Below, in pieces: positions 16,666 to 24,772 of a DNA stretch of 34,327 nucleotides. Within the stretch, counting starts at the first letter, position 1. Each line of letters opens with the position of its first letter. Where the stretch lies: NCBI RefSeq assembly GCF_001668615.1, contig NZ_LZMC01000044.1, positions 1 through 34,327 on the forward strand. Direction: 5' to 3'. The position numbers and the translations under genes were made by a program. Source of the stretch: Mycobacterium sp. 1274761.0 (GTDB lineage: Bacteria > Actinomycetota > Actinomycetes > Mycobacteriales > Mycobacteriaceae). The notes under the pieces were generated by a model. The model was not told the origin of the DNA. It saw only the letters and a list, made by a program, of their open reading frames with translations, and made no database searches.

Positions 16666-16694
16666 CTGACTCGAAACACAAAGGAAATCAAGCG

Positions 16695-18620
16695 ATGACG
16701 CTCACTGCTGATCCGGACACGACGGCCTCGGCGGCGCCCGACGAGGACCGCAACGACCGACCCCGCTGGGTGACGCCGGCCCTGCTGGTTCTGTTGCTCG
16801 CGACCGCGGTGCTATATCTGTGGGGGCTCGGGTCGTCGGGATGGGCCAACAGTTACTACGCCGCCGCCGCACAGGCCGGGACGCAGGATCTGATGGCGTG
16901 GTTGTTCGGATCCCACGACGCGGGCAACGCGATCACGGTCGACAAGCCACCCGCCGCCATGTGGGTGATGGCGCTGTCCGGTCGGCTGTTCGGCTTCAAC
17001 GCTTTCACCATGCTGCTGCCCCAGGCCCTGATGGGGGTCGGCGCGGTCGCGCTGCTGTATGGCGCGGTCAAACGCACCAGTGGTCCGGCTGCAGGGCTGA
17101 TGGCCGGTGCCGCGCTGGCGCTGACGCCCGTGGCGGCCCTGATGTTCCGGTTCAACAATCCCGACGCGTTGCTGGTCCTGCTGCTGGTGGCGGCCGCGTA
17201 CTTCGTGGTGCGGGCCACCGAGACGGCCAGCACGAAGTGGATGGCGTTGGCCGGCTGCGCGATTGGCTTCGCGTTCCTGACCAAGATGCTTCAGGCGTTC
17301 CTGGTGGCGCCCGGTCTGGCGTTGGCGTTTCTGGTGGCCGCGCCCGTCGGCCTGTGGCAGCGAATCTGGAAGCTGTTGGTCGGTGCCGGTGCGCTGATCG
17401 TGTCCGCGGGCTGGTACGTCGCGTTGGTCAGCCTGTGGCCCGCATCGTCGCGGCCCTACATCGGCGGCTCGACGGACAACAGCCTGCTGCAGTTGGCGTT
17501 CGGCTACAACGGAATTCAGCGTATTGCCGGTGGCGGCCACGGCGGCGGCGGCCACTTCGAGCCGCCCGCCGGTGAACCCGGCGGCCCGGGTGGGACGGGC
17601 AACATCTTCTTCGGCGGCACACCCGGCATCGGCCGCATGTTCGGCATGTCGTTCGGCACCGAGGCGTCGTGGCTGTTGCCCGCCGCGCTGATTGGCCTGA
17701 TCGCGGGATTGTGGTTGACGCGCAAGGCCGCCCGCACCGATCGCGTCCGCGCGAGCCTGCTGCTGTGGGGTGGTTGGCTGTTGGTGACCGCCGCGGTGTT
17801 CAGCTTCATGGACGGCACCATCCACCCGTACTACACGGTGGCCCTCGCGCCGGCCATCGCCGCACTGGTCGGTATTGCCGTGCGTGAGCTGTGGCGGGTG
17901 CGGGGAAGGCTGAGCGCCCGCGTCGTGCTGGCGGTGATGGCGGCGGGTACCGGTGTGTGGGCATTCGTCCTGCTGGACCGCACCCCCGACTGGCTGCCGG
18001 CGCTGCGCTGGATCGTGCTGGCCGGATCGGTGGTGGTGGCGGTGCTGCTGGTCGTCGGCAGGCGGTGGCGCGGTCGTGCGGTCGCCGGGTTAGCGGCGGC
18101 GGCAATCCTTTTCGGGTCGGCTGCACCGGCTGCCTACGCCATCGAAACGGTCGCGACCGCCCACAACGGGCCGATATCGACGTCGGGTCCGAGCAAGGGC
18201 GATATGTTCGGTCCGCCGGGACAAGGCGGCCCAGACGGGCGAGGCGGACCGGGCGGACGCGGCAATCCGGACCGGATCGCCGACAACCCGGCGCTGGCCG
18301 AGTTGGTGACGGGCCTGGACAACCGTTGGGCCGCAGCCACTATCGGCTCGATGGGCGCCAGCGATCTGGAGCTCAAGACGGGCGCGTCGGTCATGGCGAT
18401 CGGCGGGTTCACCGGCAGCGACGACTCGCCGACGCTGGCGCAGTTCAAGGACTACGTCGCCCGCCATGAGGTGCGGTACTTCATCGCGAGCGAACGCTTC
18501 GGCCCGCCGGGACACCGCGACTCCGGTGCTTCCGCCGAGATCACGGAATGGGTGAAGGCCAATTTCCGGTCTGCCGATGTCGGCGGGGCCACCGTCTACG
18601 ACCTCACGGCGCCCAAGTAG
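16695..18620 (+). CDS. GT39/ArnT-like polytopic glycosyltransferase, paralogue 2
   Basis: A 641-residue membrane protein closely related to the gene at 13478. Shared blocks include SGWANSYYAAAAQAG, ITVDKPPAAMW (canonical DKPP here), LMFRFNNPDALLVL and GTIHPYYTVALAPA. Two inserts are lower-complexity: GGGHGGGGHFEPPAGEPGG near residue 280 and GPPGQGGPDGRGGPGGRG near 510; both are predicted outside the membrane. The C-terminal soluble domain ends in TVYDLTAPK, like the partner's VIYDLTQPP. The start is the ATG at 16695, because AAAGGA lies about 9 bases upstream; the earlier ATG at 16662, which overlaps the GT2 stop, is possible. It would transfer a sugar from a polyprenyl carrier to an unknown surface acceptor. 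Confidence 0.88.
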   Translation: MTLTADPDTTASAAPDEDRNDRPRWVTPALLVLLLATAVLYLWGLGSSGWANSYYAAAAQAGTQDLMAWLFGSHDAGNAITVDKPPAAMWVMALSGRLFGFNAFTMLLPQALMGVGAVALLYGAVKRTSGPAAGLMAGAALALTPVAALMFRFNNPDALLVLLLVAAAYFVVRATETASTKWMALAGCAIGFAFLTKMLQAFLVAPGLALAFLVAAPVGLWQRIWKLLVGAGALIVSAGWYVALVSLWPASSRPYIGGSTDNSLLQLAFGYNGIQRIAGGGHGGGGHFEPPAGEPGGPGGTGNIFFGGTPGIGRMFGMSFGTEASWLLPAALIGLIAGLWLTRKAARTDRVRASLLLWGGWLLVTAAVFSFMDGTIHPYYTVALAPAIAALVGIAVRELWRVRGRLSARVVLAVMAAGTGVWAFVLLDRTPDWLPALRWIVLAGSVVVAVLLVVGRRWRGRAVAGLAAAAILFGSAAPAAYAIETVATAHNGPISTSGPSKGDMFGPPGQGGPDGRGGPGGRGNPDRIADNPALAELVTGLDNRWAAATIGSMGASDLELKTGASVMAIGGFTGSDDSPTLAQFKDYVARHEVRYFIASERFGPPGHRDSGASAEITEWVKANFRSADVGGATVYDLTAPK

Positions 18621-18724
18621 CTCGCGGCAGCCAGCCCATCCGATCGCCGTGATTCTGACCCGTGGCAAACCCGCCGCGTGTTGTTATCGTCTCGACGTTT
18701 GCGCGATCCACCAAGGAGGTCGGG

Positions 18725-19216
18725 ATGACGGTGACAGACGAGTACCTGAAAAACAATGAGGAGTATGCGAAGAACTTCTCGGGTCCGCTGCCGCTGCCGC
18801 CGAGCAAGCATGTGGCCGTCGTCGCGTGCATGGACGCCCGGTTGGACGTCTACCGGATCCTCGGCTTGAAAGAGGGCGAGGCCCACGTGATCCGCAACGC
18901 CGGCGGCGTCGTCACCGACGACGAGATCCGTTCGCTTGCGATCAGCCAGCGGTTGCTGGGCACCAAGGAGATCATCCTCATCCATCACACCGACTGCGGA
19001 ATGTTGACGTTCACCGACGACGACTTCAAGCGGTCCATTCAGGACGAGGTCGGGATCAAGCCCGAATGGGCCGCCGAGGCGTTTGCCGACCTCGACGAGG
19101 ACGTGCGCCAGTCCATCCGCCGGATCGAGGCCAGCCCGTTCGTCACTAAACACGAGTCGCTGCGTGGGTTCGTCTTCGACGTCGCCACGGGCAAGCTCAA
19201 GGAGGTCACCCCGTAG
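18725..19216 (+). CDS. mtcA1: Beta-class carbonic anhydrase
   Basis: A 163-residue zinc enzyme interconverting CO2 and bicarbonate in the cytoplasm. The zinc ligands Cys35, His88 and Cys91 and the Asp37-Arg39 dyad are all present, in ACMDARLD and HHTDCGML. The sequence closely matches what I recall for M. tuberculosis Rv1284, and the downstream cysD-cysN order is the same. A full Shine-Dalgarno, AAGGAGGT (18713-18720), 4 bases before the ATG fixes the start; the longer frame from 18662 is not real. Its place beside sulfate activation genes is conserved, and bicarbonate or pH balance may matter there, but the link is not proven. A palindromic element follows the stop. Confidence 0.95.
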   Translation: MTVTDEYLKNNEEYAKNFSGPLPLPPSKHVAVVACMDARLDVYRILGLKEGEAHVIRNAGGVVTDDEIRSLAISQRLLGTKEIILIHHTDCGMLTFTDDDFKRSIQDEVGIKPEWAAEAFADLDEDVRQSIRRIEASPFVTKHESLRGFVFDVATGKLKEVTP

Positions 19217-19269
19217 CGGGTTGGGCGTGATTTCCCGCGCTGAGCGCCGGTTATCACGCCCAAATCGCT
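19215..19269. repeat. Palindromic intergenic element, copy 1
   Basis: Arms TTGGGCGTGAT (19221-19231) and ATCACGCCCAA (19253-19263) pair perfectly; outside them AGCG and CGCT also pair, giving arms of about 17 bases with two mismatches. The centre holds a nested GCGC-TGA-GCGC (19237-19247). The carbonic anhydrase stop codon TAG is at the left edge. It is probably a bidirectional terminator without a T-tail. A second copy with the same consensus is at 28327-28378. Confidence 0.7.
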
Positions 19270-19279
19270 CCATCACTCG

Positions 19280-19309
19280 TTGACAGCCCAGGCCAGGCCT
19301 GGTTTCATA
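19280..19309 (+). promoter_or_regulatory. Probable cysD promoter with an internal palindrome
   Basis: A consensus -35, TTGACA (19280-19285), is followed 18 bases later by TTCATA (19304-19309). The spacer contains the perfect palindrome CCAGGCCTGG (19293-19302), well placed for a repressor or activator of sulfur genes. The start of transcription would be near 19316, leaving a leader of about 46 bases before the cysD ATG with CGAGG as ribosome binding site. Confidence 0.6.
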
Positions 19310-19362
19310 GTCTCAATTGCTCATAAAGCTGGCCAGATCTACCAACTTAACGAGGTTTAGCG

Positions 19363-20292
19363 ATGACAACCGTGCATGAGCCGAAACCGGCCGCGGGGCG
19401 CTACGAGCTCAGCCATCTGCGTTCGCTGGAGGCCGAGGCGATCCACATCATCAGGGAGGTGGCCGCCGAGTTCGAGCGGCCGGTCCTGCTGTTCTCCGGC
19501 GGCAAGGACTCCATCGTCATGCTGCACCTCGCGCTGAAGGCGTTCCGGCCGGGACGGCTGCCGTTTCCGGTGATGCACGTCGACACCGGCCACAACTTCG
19601 ACGAGGTTCTGCAGGCCCGCGACGAGCTCGTCGCCGAAGCCGGGGTGCGGCTGATCGTGGCGAAGGTGCAGGACGACATCGACGCCGGACGCGTCGTCGA
19701 AACCATCCCGTCGCGTAACCCGATCCAGACGGTCACCCTGCTGCGAGCCATCCGCGAGAACAAGTTCGACGCCGCGTTCGGCGGCGCCCGCCGCGACGAG
19801 GAGAAGGCCCGCGCCAAGGAACGGGTGTTCAGCTTCCGCGACGAGTTCGGCCAGTGGGACCCCAAGGCCCAGCGACCCGAGCTGTGGAACCTGTACAACG
19901 GCCGCCACCACAAGGGTGAACACATCCGGGTGTTCCCGCTGAGCAACTGGACCGAATTCGACATCTGGTCCTACATCGGCGCCGAGAAGATCAAGCTCCC
20001 GACGATTTACTACGCACACCGGCGCAAGGTCTTCGAGCGCGACGGCATGCTGCTGGCCGTGCACAGGTACATGCAGCCGCGCAAAGACGAGACCGTGGTC
20101 GAGAAGACGGTGCGGTTCCGCACGGTGGGCGACGTCACCTGCACCGGTTGCGTCGAGTCCACCGCCGCAACGGTTTCCGAAGTGATCGCCGAGACGGCGG
20201 TTTCGCGGCTCACCGAACGCGGTGCCACCCGTGCGGACGACCGCATCTCGGAGGCGGGGATGGAAGACCGCAAGCGGGAGGGTTATTTCTGA
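19363..20292 (+). CDS. cysD: Sulfate adenylyltransferase subunit 2
   Basis: A 309-residue PP-loop ATP pyrophosphatase, the subunit that makes adenosine 5'-phosphosulfate from ATP and sulfate, with CysN as GTPase partner. The PP-loop SGGKDS lies at 45-50 (LLFSGGKDSIVML). Other CysD blocks are FGGARRDEEKARAKER, VFPLSNWTEFDIW and the C-terminal RTVGDVTCTGCVES. The length equals M. tuberculosis CysD (Rv1285). The start is the ATG at 19363. The stop overlaps the cysNC start by one base (TGATG), giving coupled translation. Expression probably starts at the promoter at 19280-19309. Confidence 0.96.
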   Translation: MTTVHEPKPAAGRYELSHLRSLEAEAIHIIREVAAEFERPVLLFSGGKDSIVMLHLALKAFRPGRLPFPVMHVDTGHNFDEVLQARDELVAEAGVRLIVAKVQDDIDAGRVVETIPSRNPIQTVTLLRAIRENKFDAAFGGARRDEEKARAKERVFSFRDEFGQWDPKAQRPELWNLYNGRHHKGEHIRVFPLSNWTEFDIWSYIGAEKIKLPTIYYAHRRKVFERDGMLLAVHRYMQPRKDETVVEKTVRFRTVGDVTCTGCVESTAATVSEVIAETAVSRLTERGATRADDRISEAGMEDRKREGYF

Positions 20293-22136
20293 TGACGACG
20301 CTGCTGCGCCTCGCCACCGCCGGTTCTGTCGACGACGGCAAGTCCACGCTCATCGGCCGCCTGCTCTACGACTCCAAGGCCGTCATGGAAGACCAGCTGG
20401 CCTCCGTCGAACGCACCTCGAAGGAGCGCGGGCACGACTACACCGACCTGGCTCTGGTGACCGATGGCCTGCGCGCCGAGCGTGAGCAGGGCATCACGAT
20501 CGACGTCGCGTACCGCTATTTCGCCACACCCAAGCGGAAATTCATCATTGCCGACACCCCCGGCCATATTCAGTACACCCGCAACATGGTGACCGGGGCG
20601 TCCACGGCGCAGTTGGTGATCGTGTTGGTCGATGCGCGCCACGGCCTGCTCGAGCAGTCCCGCCGCCACGCGTTCCTGGCGTCGCTGTTGGGCATCCAGC
20701 ATGTCGTGCTCGCGGTGAACAAGATGGACCTGATCGGCTGGGACAGAGAGCAGTTCGAGAAGATCCGCGATGACTTCCACGATTTCGCCGCCCGGTTGGA
20801 CATCCACGATGTGACGACGATTCCGCTGTCGGCGTTGCACGGCGACAATGTCGTGGCGAAGTCCGACAACACCCCGTGGTACGAGGGCCCGCCCCTGCTG
20901 ACCCATCTCGAAGAGGTCTACATCGCCGGCGACCGCAACCTGGTCGACGTGCGGTTCCCGGTCCAGTACGTGATCCGCCCGCAGAGCCATGAACATCACG
21001 ACCACCGCAGCTACGCCGGCACCGTCGCCGGCGGTGTCATGAAGGTCGGCGACGACGTGGTGGTGCTGCCCGCAGGGCTCACCTCGCGGATCGCCGCCAT
21101 CGAAGGGCCCAGCGGACCCGTCGACGCCGCATTCCCGCCGATGGCCGTCTCGATCAGCCTCACCGACGACATCGACATCTCCCGCGGAGACCTCATCGCG
21201 CGGCCGAACAATCAGCCGCGCGTTACACAGGAATTCGACGCGACCGTGTGCTGGATGGCCGATGCGTCATCGCTGGAACCCGGTCGCGATTACCTGATCA
21301 AGCACACCACCCGCACCACGCGGGCCAGGGTGACGGCACTGGACTACCGGCTCGACGTCAACACCCTGCACCGCGACAAAGAGGCCACCGCGCTCAAACT
21401 CAATGAGCTGGGCCGTATTTCGCTGCGCACCCAGACCCCGCTGCTGCTCGACGAGTACAGCCGCAACGCGTCGACCGGGTCGTTCATCCTGATCGATCCG
21501 CACACCAACGGCACCGTGGCCGCCGGCATGATCCTGCCCCAGGTCAGCGCGCGCACCTCCAGCCCGAACACCGTGCGCCACGAGTCGCTGTGCAAGGCCG
21601 AGGACCGGCTGACCACCGGCAAGACCGTGTGGTTCACCGGCCTGTCCGGCTCAGGCAAGTCGTCAGTCGCGATGCTGGTCGAGCAGAAGCTGATCGAAAA
21701 GGGCATCCCCGCATATGTTCTCGACGGCGACAACCTGCGGCACGGCCTGAACGCCGACCTGGGCTTCTCGATGGCCGACCGTGCCGAGAACCAGCGCAGG
21801 CTCGCCCATGTCGCGGCGATCCTCGCCGACTCCGGGCAGGTGGTGTTGGTGCCCGCGATCAGCCCGCTGGAGGAGCATCGTGCGCTGGCGCGCAAGGTGA
21901 CCACCGAGGCCGGCTTGCAGTTCTTCGAAGTGTTCTGCGACACCCCCATCGAGGATTGCGAACGCCGCGACCCGAAGGGCTTGTACGCCAAGGCGCGTGC
22001 CGGTGAGATCACCCACTTCACCGGGATCGACAGCCCATATCAGCGTCCGAAGAACCCGGACCTGCGGCTGACCCCCGACCGCTCGCCGGAAGCGCTCGCC
22101 GATCTCGTCATCGAGCTGTTGGAAAGCCGTCCGTGA
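20292..22136 (+). CDS. cysNC: Bifunctional sulfate adenylyltransferase GTPase subunit / APS kinase
   Basis: A 614-residue fusion. The N-terminal EF-Tu-like GTPase has the P-loop GSVDDGKS (11-18), DTPGH and NKMD; it drives sulfate activation with CysD. After two beta-barrel domains, an APS kinase begins near residue 435 with P-loop GLSGSGKS (450-457) and DGDNLRHGLN, phosphorylating APS to PAPS. The C-terminus DLRLTPDRSPEALADLVIELL is typical of CysC. The length equals Rv1286. The start is the ATG at 20292; the frame to 20148 lies inside cysD. Its stop overlaps the phosphatase start. The product PAPS feeds sulfation and cysteine synthesis. Confidence 0.96.
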   Translation: MTTLLRLATAGSVDDGKSTLIGRLLYDSKAVMEDQLASVERTSKERGHDYTDLALVTDGLRAEREQGITIDVAYRYFATPKRKFIIADTPGHIQYTRNMVTGASTAQLVIVLVDARHGLLEQSRRHAFLASLLGIQHVVLAVNKMDLIGWDREQFEKIRDDFHDFAARLDIHDVTTIPLSALHGDNVVAKSDNTPWYEGPPLLTHLEEVYIAGDRNLVDVRFPVQYVIRPQSHEHHDHRSYAGTVAGGVMKVGDDVVVLPAGLTSRIAAIEGPSGPVDAAFPPMAVSISLTDDIDISRGDLIARPNNQPRVTQEFDATVCWMADASSLEPGRDYLIKHTTRTTRARVTALDYRLDVNTLHRDKEATALKLNELGRISLRTQTPLLLDEYSRNASTGSFILIDPHTNGTVAAGMILPQVSARTSSPNTVRHESLCKAEDRLTTGKTVWFTGLSGSGKSSVAMLVEQKLIEKGIPAYVLDGDNLRHGLNADLGFSMADRAENQRRLAHVAAILADSGQVVLVPAISPLEEHRALARKVTTEAGLQFFEVFCDTPIEDCERRDPKGLYAKARAGEITHFTGIDSPYQRPKNPDLRLTPDRSPEALADLVIELLESRP

Positions 22137-22870
22137 TGCAGCCGAGCGACCACGAGGTCGCCGCACGGCTGGCCGGTGAGGCTGGAACGCTGCTTCTGGG
22201 TGTGCGCGACGAGCTCGCCGACGCCACCCCGACCGAGCGAAAGGCAGCCGGTGACAAGAGGTCTCACGACTTTCTCATGCAGGCGCTGGCCACCCAGCGG
22301 CCCGGCGACGCCGTGCTGTCCGAGGAAGGCGCCGACGACCCCGTCCGCTTGCGCTCCGAACGGGTGTGGATCGTCGACCCGCTGGACGGCACGCGCGAAT
22401 TCTCCGAGCTCGGCCGCGACGACTGGGCGGTGCACGTGGCGCTCTGGCAAGGCGGCGAACTCGTCGCCGGGGCGGTAGCGCTTCCCGCCCAGGGCATTAC
22501 GCTCGCCACGCCGACCGTCGCGGTCCCACCTGCAGGCCCCGCTAAGCCACGCGTCGTCGTCTCGCGCACCCGTCCGCCCGCCATCGCCCTCGCAGTATGT
22601 GAGGCCCTCGACGGCGTGCTCGTCGAAATGGGCTCGGCCGGAGCCAAAGTCGCCTCGGTCGTCCAAGGGTTCTCCGACGTGTACGTCCACGCTGGCGGCC
22701 AGTACGAATGGGATTCGGCGGCGCCGGTCGCGGTGGCCCGCGCCGCGGGGCTGCACACCTCGCGCATCGACGGCTCGCCGCTGAGCTACAACCGGCCCGA
22801 CCCGCTGCTGCCCGATTTGGTGGTGTGCAGGCCCGAACTGGCAGACGCGGTTCTTGCCATCACCGGCTAG
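22133..22870 (+). CDS. cysQ: CysQ-type 3'-phosphoadenosine 5'-phosphate phosphatase
   Basis: A 245-residue member of the inositol monophosphatase superfamily. Metal-binding motifs are LSEEGADD and DPLDGT (82-87, DPLDGTREF), and the C-terminal motif WDSAAPVAVARAAG is present. This layout and the REF after DPLDGT fit CysQ, which hydrolyses the 3'-phosphate of PAP or PAPS, recycling the by-product of sulfation. The start is the GTG at 22133 (overlapping the cysNC stop by 4 bases) or the ATG at 22136. In M. tuberculosis the characterised cysQ (Rv2131c) is elsewhere, so this may be a second copy placed in the sulfate activation operon. Confidence 0.88.
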   Translation: MMQPSDHEVAARLAGEAGTLLLGVRDELADATPTERKAAGDKRSHDFLMQALATQRPGDAVLSEEGADDPVRLRSERVWIVDPLDGTREFSELGRDDWAVHVALWQGGELVAGAVALPAQGITLATPTVAVPPAGPAKPRVVVSRTRPPAIALAVCEALDGVLVEMGSAGAKVASVVQGFSDVYVHAGGQYEWDSAAPVAVARAAGLHTSRIDGSPLSYNRPDPLLPDLVVCRPELADAVLAITG

Positions 22871-22906
22871 CACGTGAACAAGGCCCGCTGACAGCGCTGC
22901 AGCGCC

Positions 22907-22919
22907 TACGCTCGGCGGG
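22907..22919 (+). promoter_or_regulatory. Probable -10 element for a leaderless start
   Basis: TACGCT (22907-22912) fits the mycobacterial TANNNT -10 pattern and lies exactly 7 bases before the GTG at 22920. This suggests that the PPOX gene has its own leaderless transcript in addition to read-through from cysQ. Confidence 0.45.
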
Positions 22920-23570
22920 GTGAGCACCCCTTCCACCACGGTCAGCAGGCTGCGCGAGAAACAGAGCACCTCGCGTAGTCGGTTCGACGAACTGCTCGAC
23001 AGCACACCGCTGGCCACGGTCGCGCTGGTGCGCGACGGCCATCCAGTGATCTTTCCGACCGGATTCGCGCGCGTCGACGACCAGTTGGTCATCCACGGTT
23101 CGACGGGATCACCGTGGATGCGTACGCTGGCCGCGGGCGCGCCTGCCGCCGTCGCTGTCACCGCGTTGGATGGAATCGTGGTGGCCCGCAGCGGTTTCGA
23201 GTCCTCGTTTCGATATCGCAGCGCCGTCGTCTTCGGGGTGTTCGAGCGGGTGCCTGACGCCGAGAAGGAGCGTTGTCTGCAGCGGCTCACCGACACGTTC
23301 ATCCCGGGGCGCGCCGCAGAGCTTCGGCCCAGCTCCCGCAGGGAACTCGCGGCGACACTGCCGCTGCGGCTGCCGATCGGCACGGACAACTGGTCGCTGA
23401 AGATCAGCAACGGCTGGCCCGACGACCCGGACGAGGACGTCGCAGGGGACGCGTGGGCGGGGGTCATCCCCATGTCGCTCACCTACGGTGCGCCGCTGGC
23501 TGCGCCCGATCTCAGGCCGGGTATCCCGCTACCCCAATCGGTGCGGGCGATGACCGGCGCATCGCGGTAG
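22920..23570 (+). CDS. Pyridoxamine 5'-phosphate oxidase-like flavin-binding protein
   Basis: A 216-residue protein of the split-barrel FMN-binding fold (PPOX/NimA type). Visible features are [20 protein letters not shown], then [40 protein letters not shown] and [16 protein letters not shown]. Such proteins bind FMN, F420 or heme and act as reductases or oxidases; the substrate is not predictable. The start is the GTG at 22920, with a -10-like TACGCT 7 bases upstream. It lies 49 bases after cysQ, and the Rrf2 regulator follows 38 bases on. The link to sulfur metabolism is positional only. Confidence 0.82.
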   Translation: MSTPSTTVSRLREKQSTSRSRFDELLDSTPLATVALVRDGHPVIFPTGFARVDDQLVIHGSTGSPWMRTLAAGAPAAVAVTALDGIVVARSGFESSFRYRSAVVFGVFERVPDAEKERCLQRLTDTFIPGRAAELRPSSRRELAATLPLRLPIGTDNWSLKISNGWPDDPDEDVAGDAWAGVIPMSLTYGAPLAAPDLRPGIPLPQSVRAMTGASR

Positions 23571-23595
23571 GCCCGGTCATCCGCCCTGTCGGTGG

Positions 23596-23608
23596 CACAA
23601 TTCAGGGC
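23596..23608 (+). promoter_or_regulatory. Probable -10 element for a leaderless start of the Rrf2 gene
   Basis: CACAAT (23596-23601) is followed by exactly 7 bases and the ATG at 23609. The same hexamer and spacing (7 or 8) occur before the genes at 884 and 28406. Confidence 0.5.
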
Positions 23609-24088
23609 ATGCGGATGTCGGCCAAGGCGGAGTATGCCGTCCGGGCGATGGTCCAATTGGCCGCTGCCGAGGAGGGCTCGGTGGTCAAGACCGACGATCT
23701 GGCCAAGGCGCAGGGCATTCCACCGCAGTTCCTGGTCGATATCCTGGCTGAGTTGCGCACCGACCGGCTGGTTCGCAGCCGCCGCGGCCGCGAAGGTGGC
23801 TACGAGCTGGCCCGACCCGCGGCCGACATCAGCATTGCCGACGTGCTCAGGTGTATCGACGGCCCATTGGCCAGCGTGCGCGACATCGGGCTGGGGGACC
23901 TGCCGTATTCGGGGCCGACGGCGGCGCTGACCGACGTGTGGCGGGCGCTGCGGGCCAGCATGCGTTCGGTGCTGGAGCAGACCAGCCTGGCCGACGTGGC
24001 CTCCGGCAAGCTGCCCATTCACGTCGCACGGTTCGCCGACGATTACCTGGGCCAGGAGCAGGAGCGGGGGCACCGCACCGTCGGTTAA
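23609..24088 (+). CDS. Rrf2-family transcriptional regulator (Rv1287-like)
   Basis: A 159-residue DNA-binding regulator. The N-terminal winged helix [16 protein letters not shown] and [20 protein letters not shown], with the wing [14 protein letters not shown], is typical of Rrf2. The block [13 protein letters not shown] follows, close to what I recall of Rv1287. The only cysteine is Cys82, so the three-cysteine cluster of Fe-S members such as IscR is absent; it is more like the cysteine-metabolism regulator CymR. Its position after cysD-cysNC-cysQ suggests that it controls sulfur assimilation. The start is the ATG at 23609, with 23615 possible. The stop overlaps the convergent TetR gene by 4 bases. 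Confidence 0.9.
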   Translation: MRMSAKAEYAVRAMVQLAAAEEGSVVKTDDLAKAQGIPPQFLVDILAELRTDRLVRSRRGREGGYELARPAADISIADVLRCIDGPLASVRDIGLGDLPYSGPTAALTDVWRALRASMRSVLEQTSLADVASGKLPIHVARFADDYLGQEQERGHRTVG

Positions 24089-24693
24089 CGACGCCTCTGC
24101 CGAAACGCGATGCCGTCGAGCAGCATTCGCAGTCCGCGGTCGAAATCGTCTTCGGCCGACGTCTCTGAGGCGACCTCCGACAGTGAATGGACATTCGGGT
24201 AATCGATACCAGCCACCGCCCCGATGCGGGCGGCGACCATCGGACCCGCCAGATCTGCCTGTGCCGCACCGGTCACCAACCCCAGCAGCGCATGAAACGC
24301 CGCCAGCCGATCGTGATCGTCCAGGCCCGCCCGGCACAGGGCAGCGATCAGGGCATCGGCGGCCGCGAAGCCCGTCGATGACGACATCCGGCGGGTCAGC
24401 ACCAGCGGAATGGCTGCTGGATGGGAACGAATGCCCCGCCACATCGCGGTCGCAACGCCGTAGGCGTCCTGCTGCCAGTCGCCGGTGGGCGCCGGCAACC
24501 GCACCTCCGCCACGATTGCGGCCACCACGAGTTCCTCCAGGCCATCCTTGCCGGAAACGTAGTTGTAGAGGGTCATCGGCCCGGTGCCCAGTTTCGCCGC
24601 CAGGGCCCTCATGCTCAGCGCGCTGACGCCCGACTCGTCGACCAGTCGCAGCGCGGCGGCGGCGATTTCATCGATGGTGAAACGGGCCCGCAA
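24085..24693 (-). CDS. TetR-family transcriptional regulator
   Basis: A 202-residue repressor-type protein. The N-terminal HTH is seen in [30 protein letters not shown] and [17 protein letters not shown]; the C-terminal ligand domain resembles TetR_C regions ([31 protein letters not shown]). The start is taken as TTG at 24693 because AAGGGGG (24699-24705 on the minus strand) lies 5 bases upstream and no ATG or GTG is near; the frame continues to 24954 without support. It is divergent from a hydrolase, with a paired 11-bp operator candidate between them, so it probably represses itself and the hydrolase gene. Confidence 0.87.
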   Translation of the reverse strand: MRARFTIDEIAAAALRLVDESGVSALSMRALAAKLGTGPMTLYNYVSGKDGLEELVVAAIVAEVRLPAPTGDWQQDAYGVATAMWRGIRSHPAAIPLVLTRRMSSSTGFAAADALIAALCRAGLDDHDRLAAFHALLGLVTGAAQADLAGPMVAARIGAVAGIDYPNVHSLSEVASETSAEDDFDRGLRMLLDGIAFRQRRR

Positions 24694-24710
24694 TCCAACC
24701 CCCTTGACAA

Positions 24711-24752
24711 GTACGGCGTACGTAAAGGAGTCTAGCCATACGTACGGTGTAC
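24711..24752. promoter_or_regulatory. Paired operator for the TetR regulator
   Basis: Two copies of an 11-bp palindrome lie 31 bases apart: GTACGGCGTAC (24711-24721, perfect arms GTACG/CGTAC) and GTACGGTGTAC (24742-24752, one mismatch). The distance is close to three helical turns, so two dimers would lie on the same face. They fill the space between the divergent TetR and hydrolase genes. TTGACA at 24704-24709 may be a -35 for the hydrolase, but no clear -10 follows. Confidence 0.65.
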
Positions 24753-24772
24753 CTATGAGAAGGGGTCTGGAC

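Noticed and set aside
24704..24732. TTGACA followed by a -10 for the hydrolase
   Set aside because: No acceptable -10 lies 16-19 bases downstream; noted only as a possible -35 within the operator entry.
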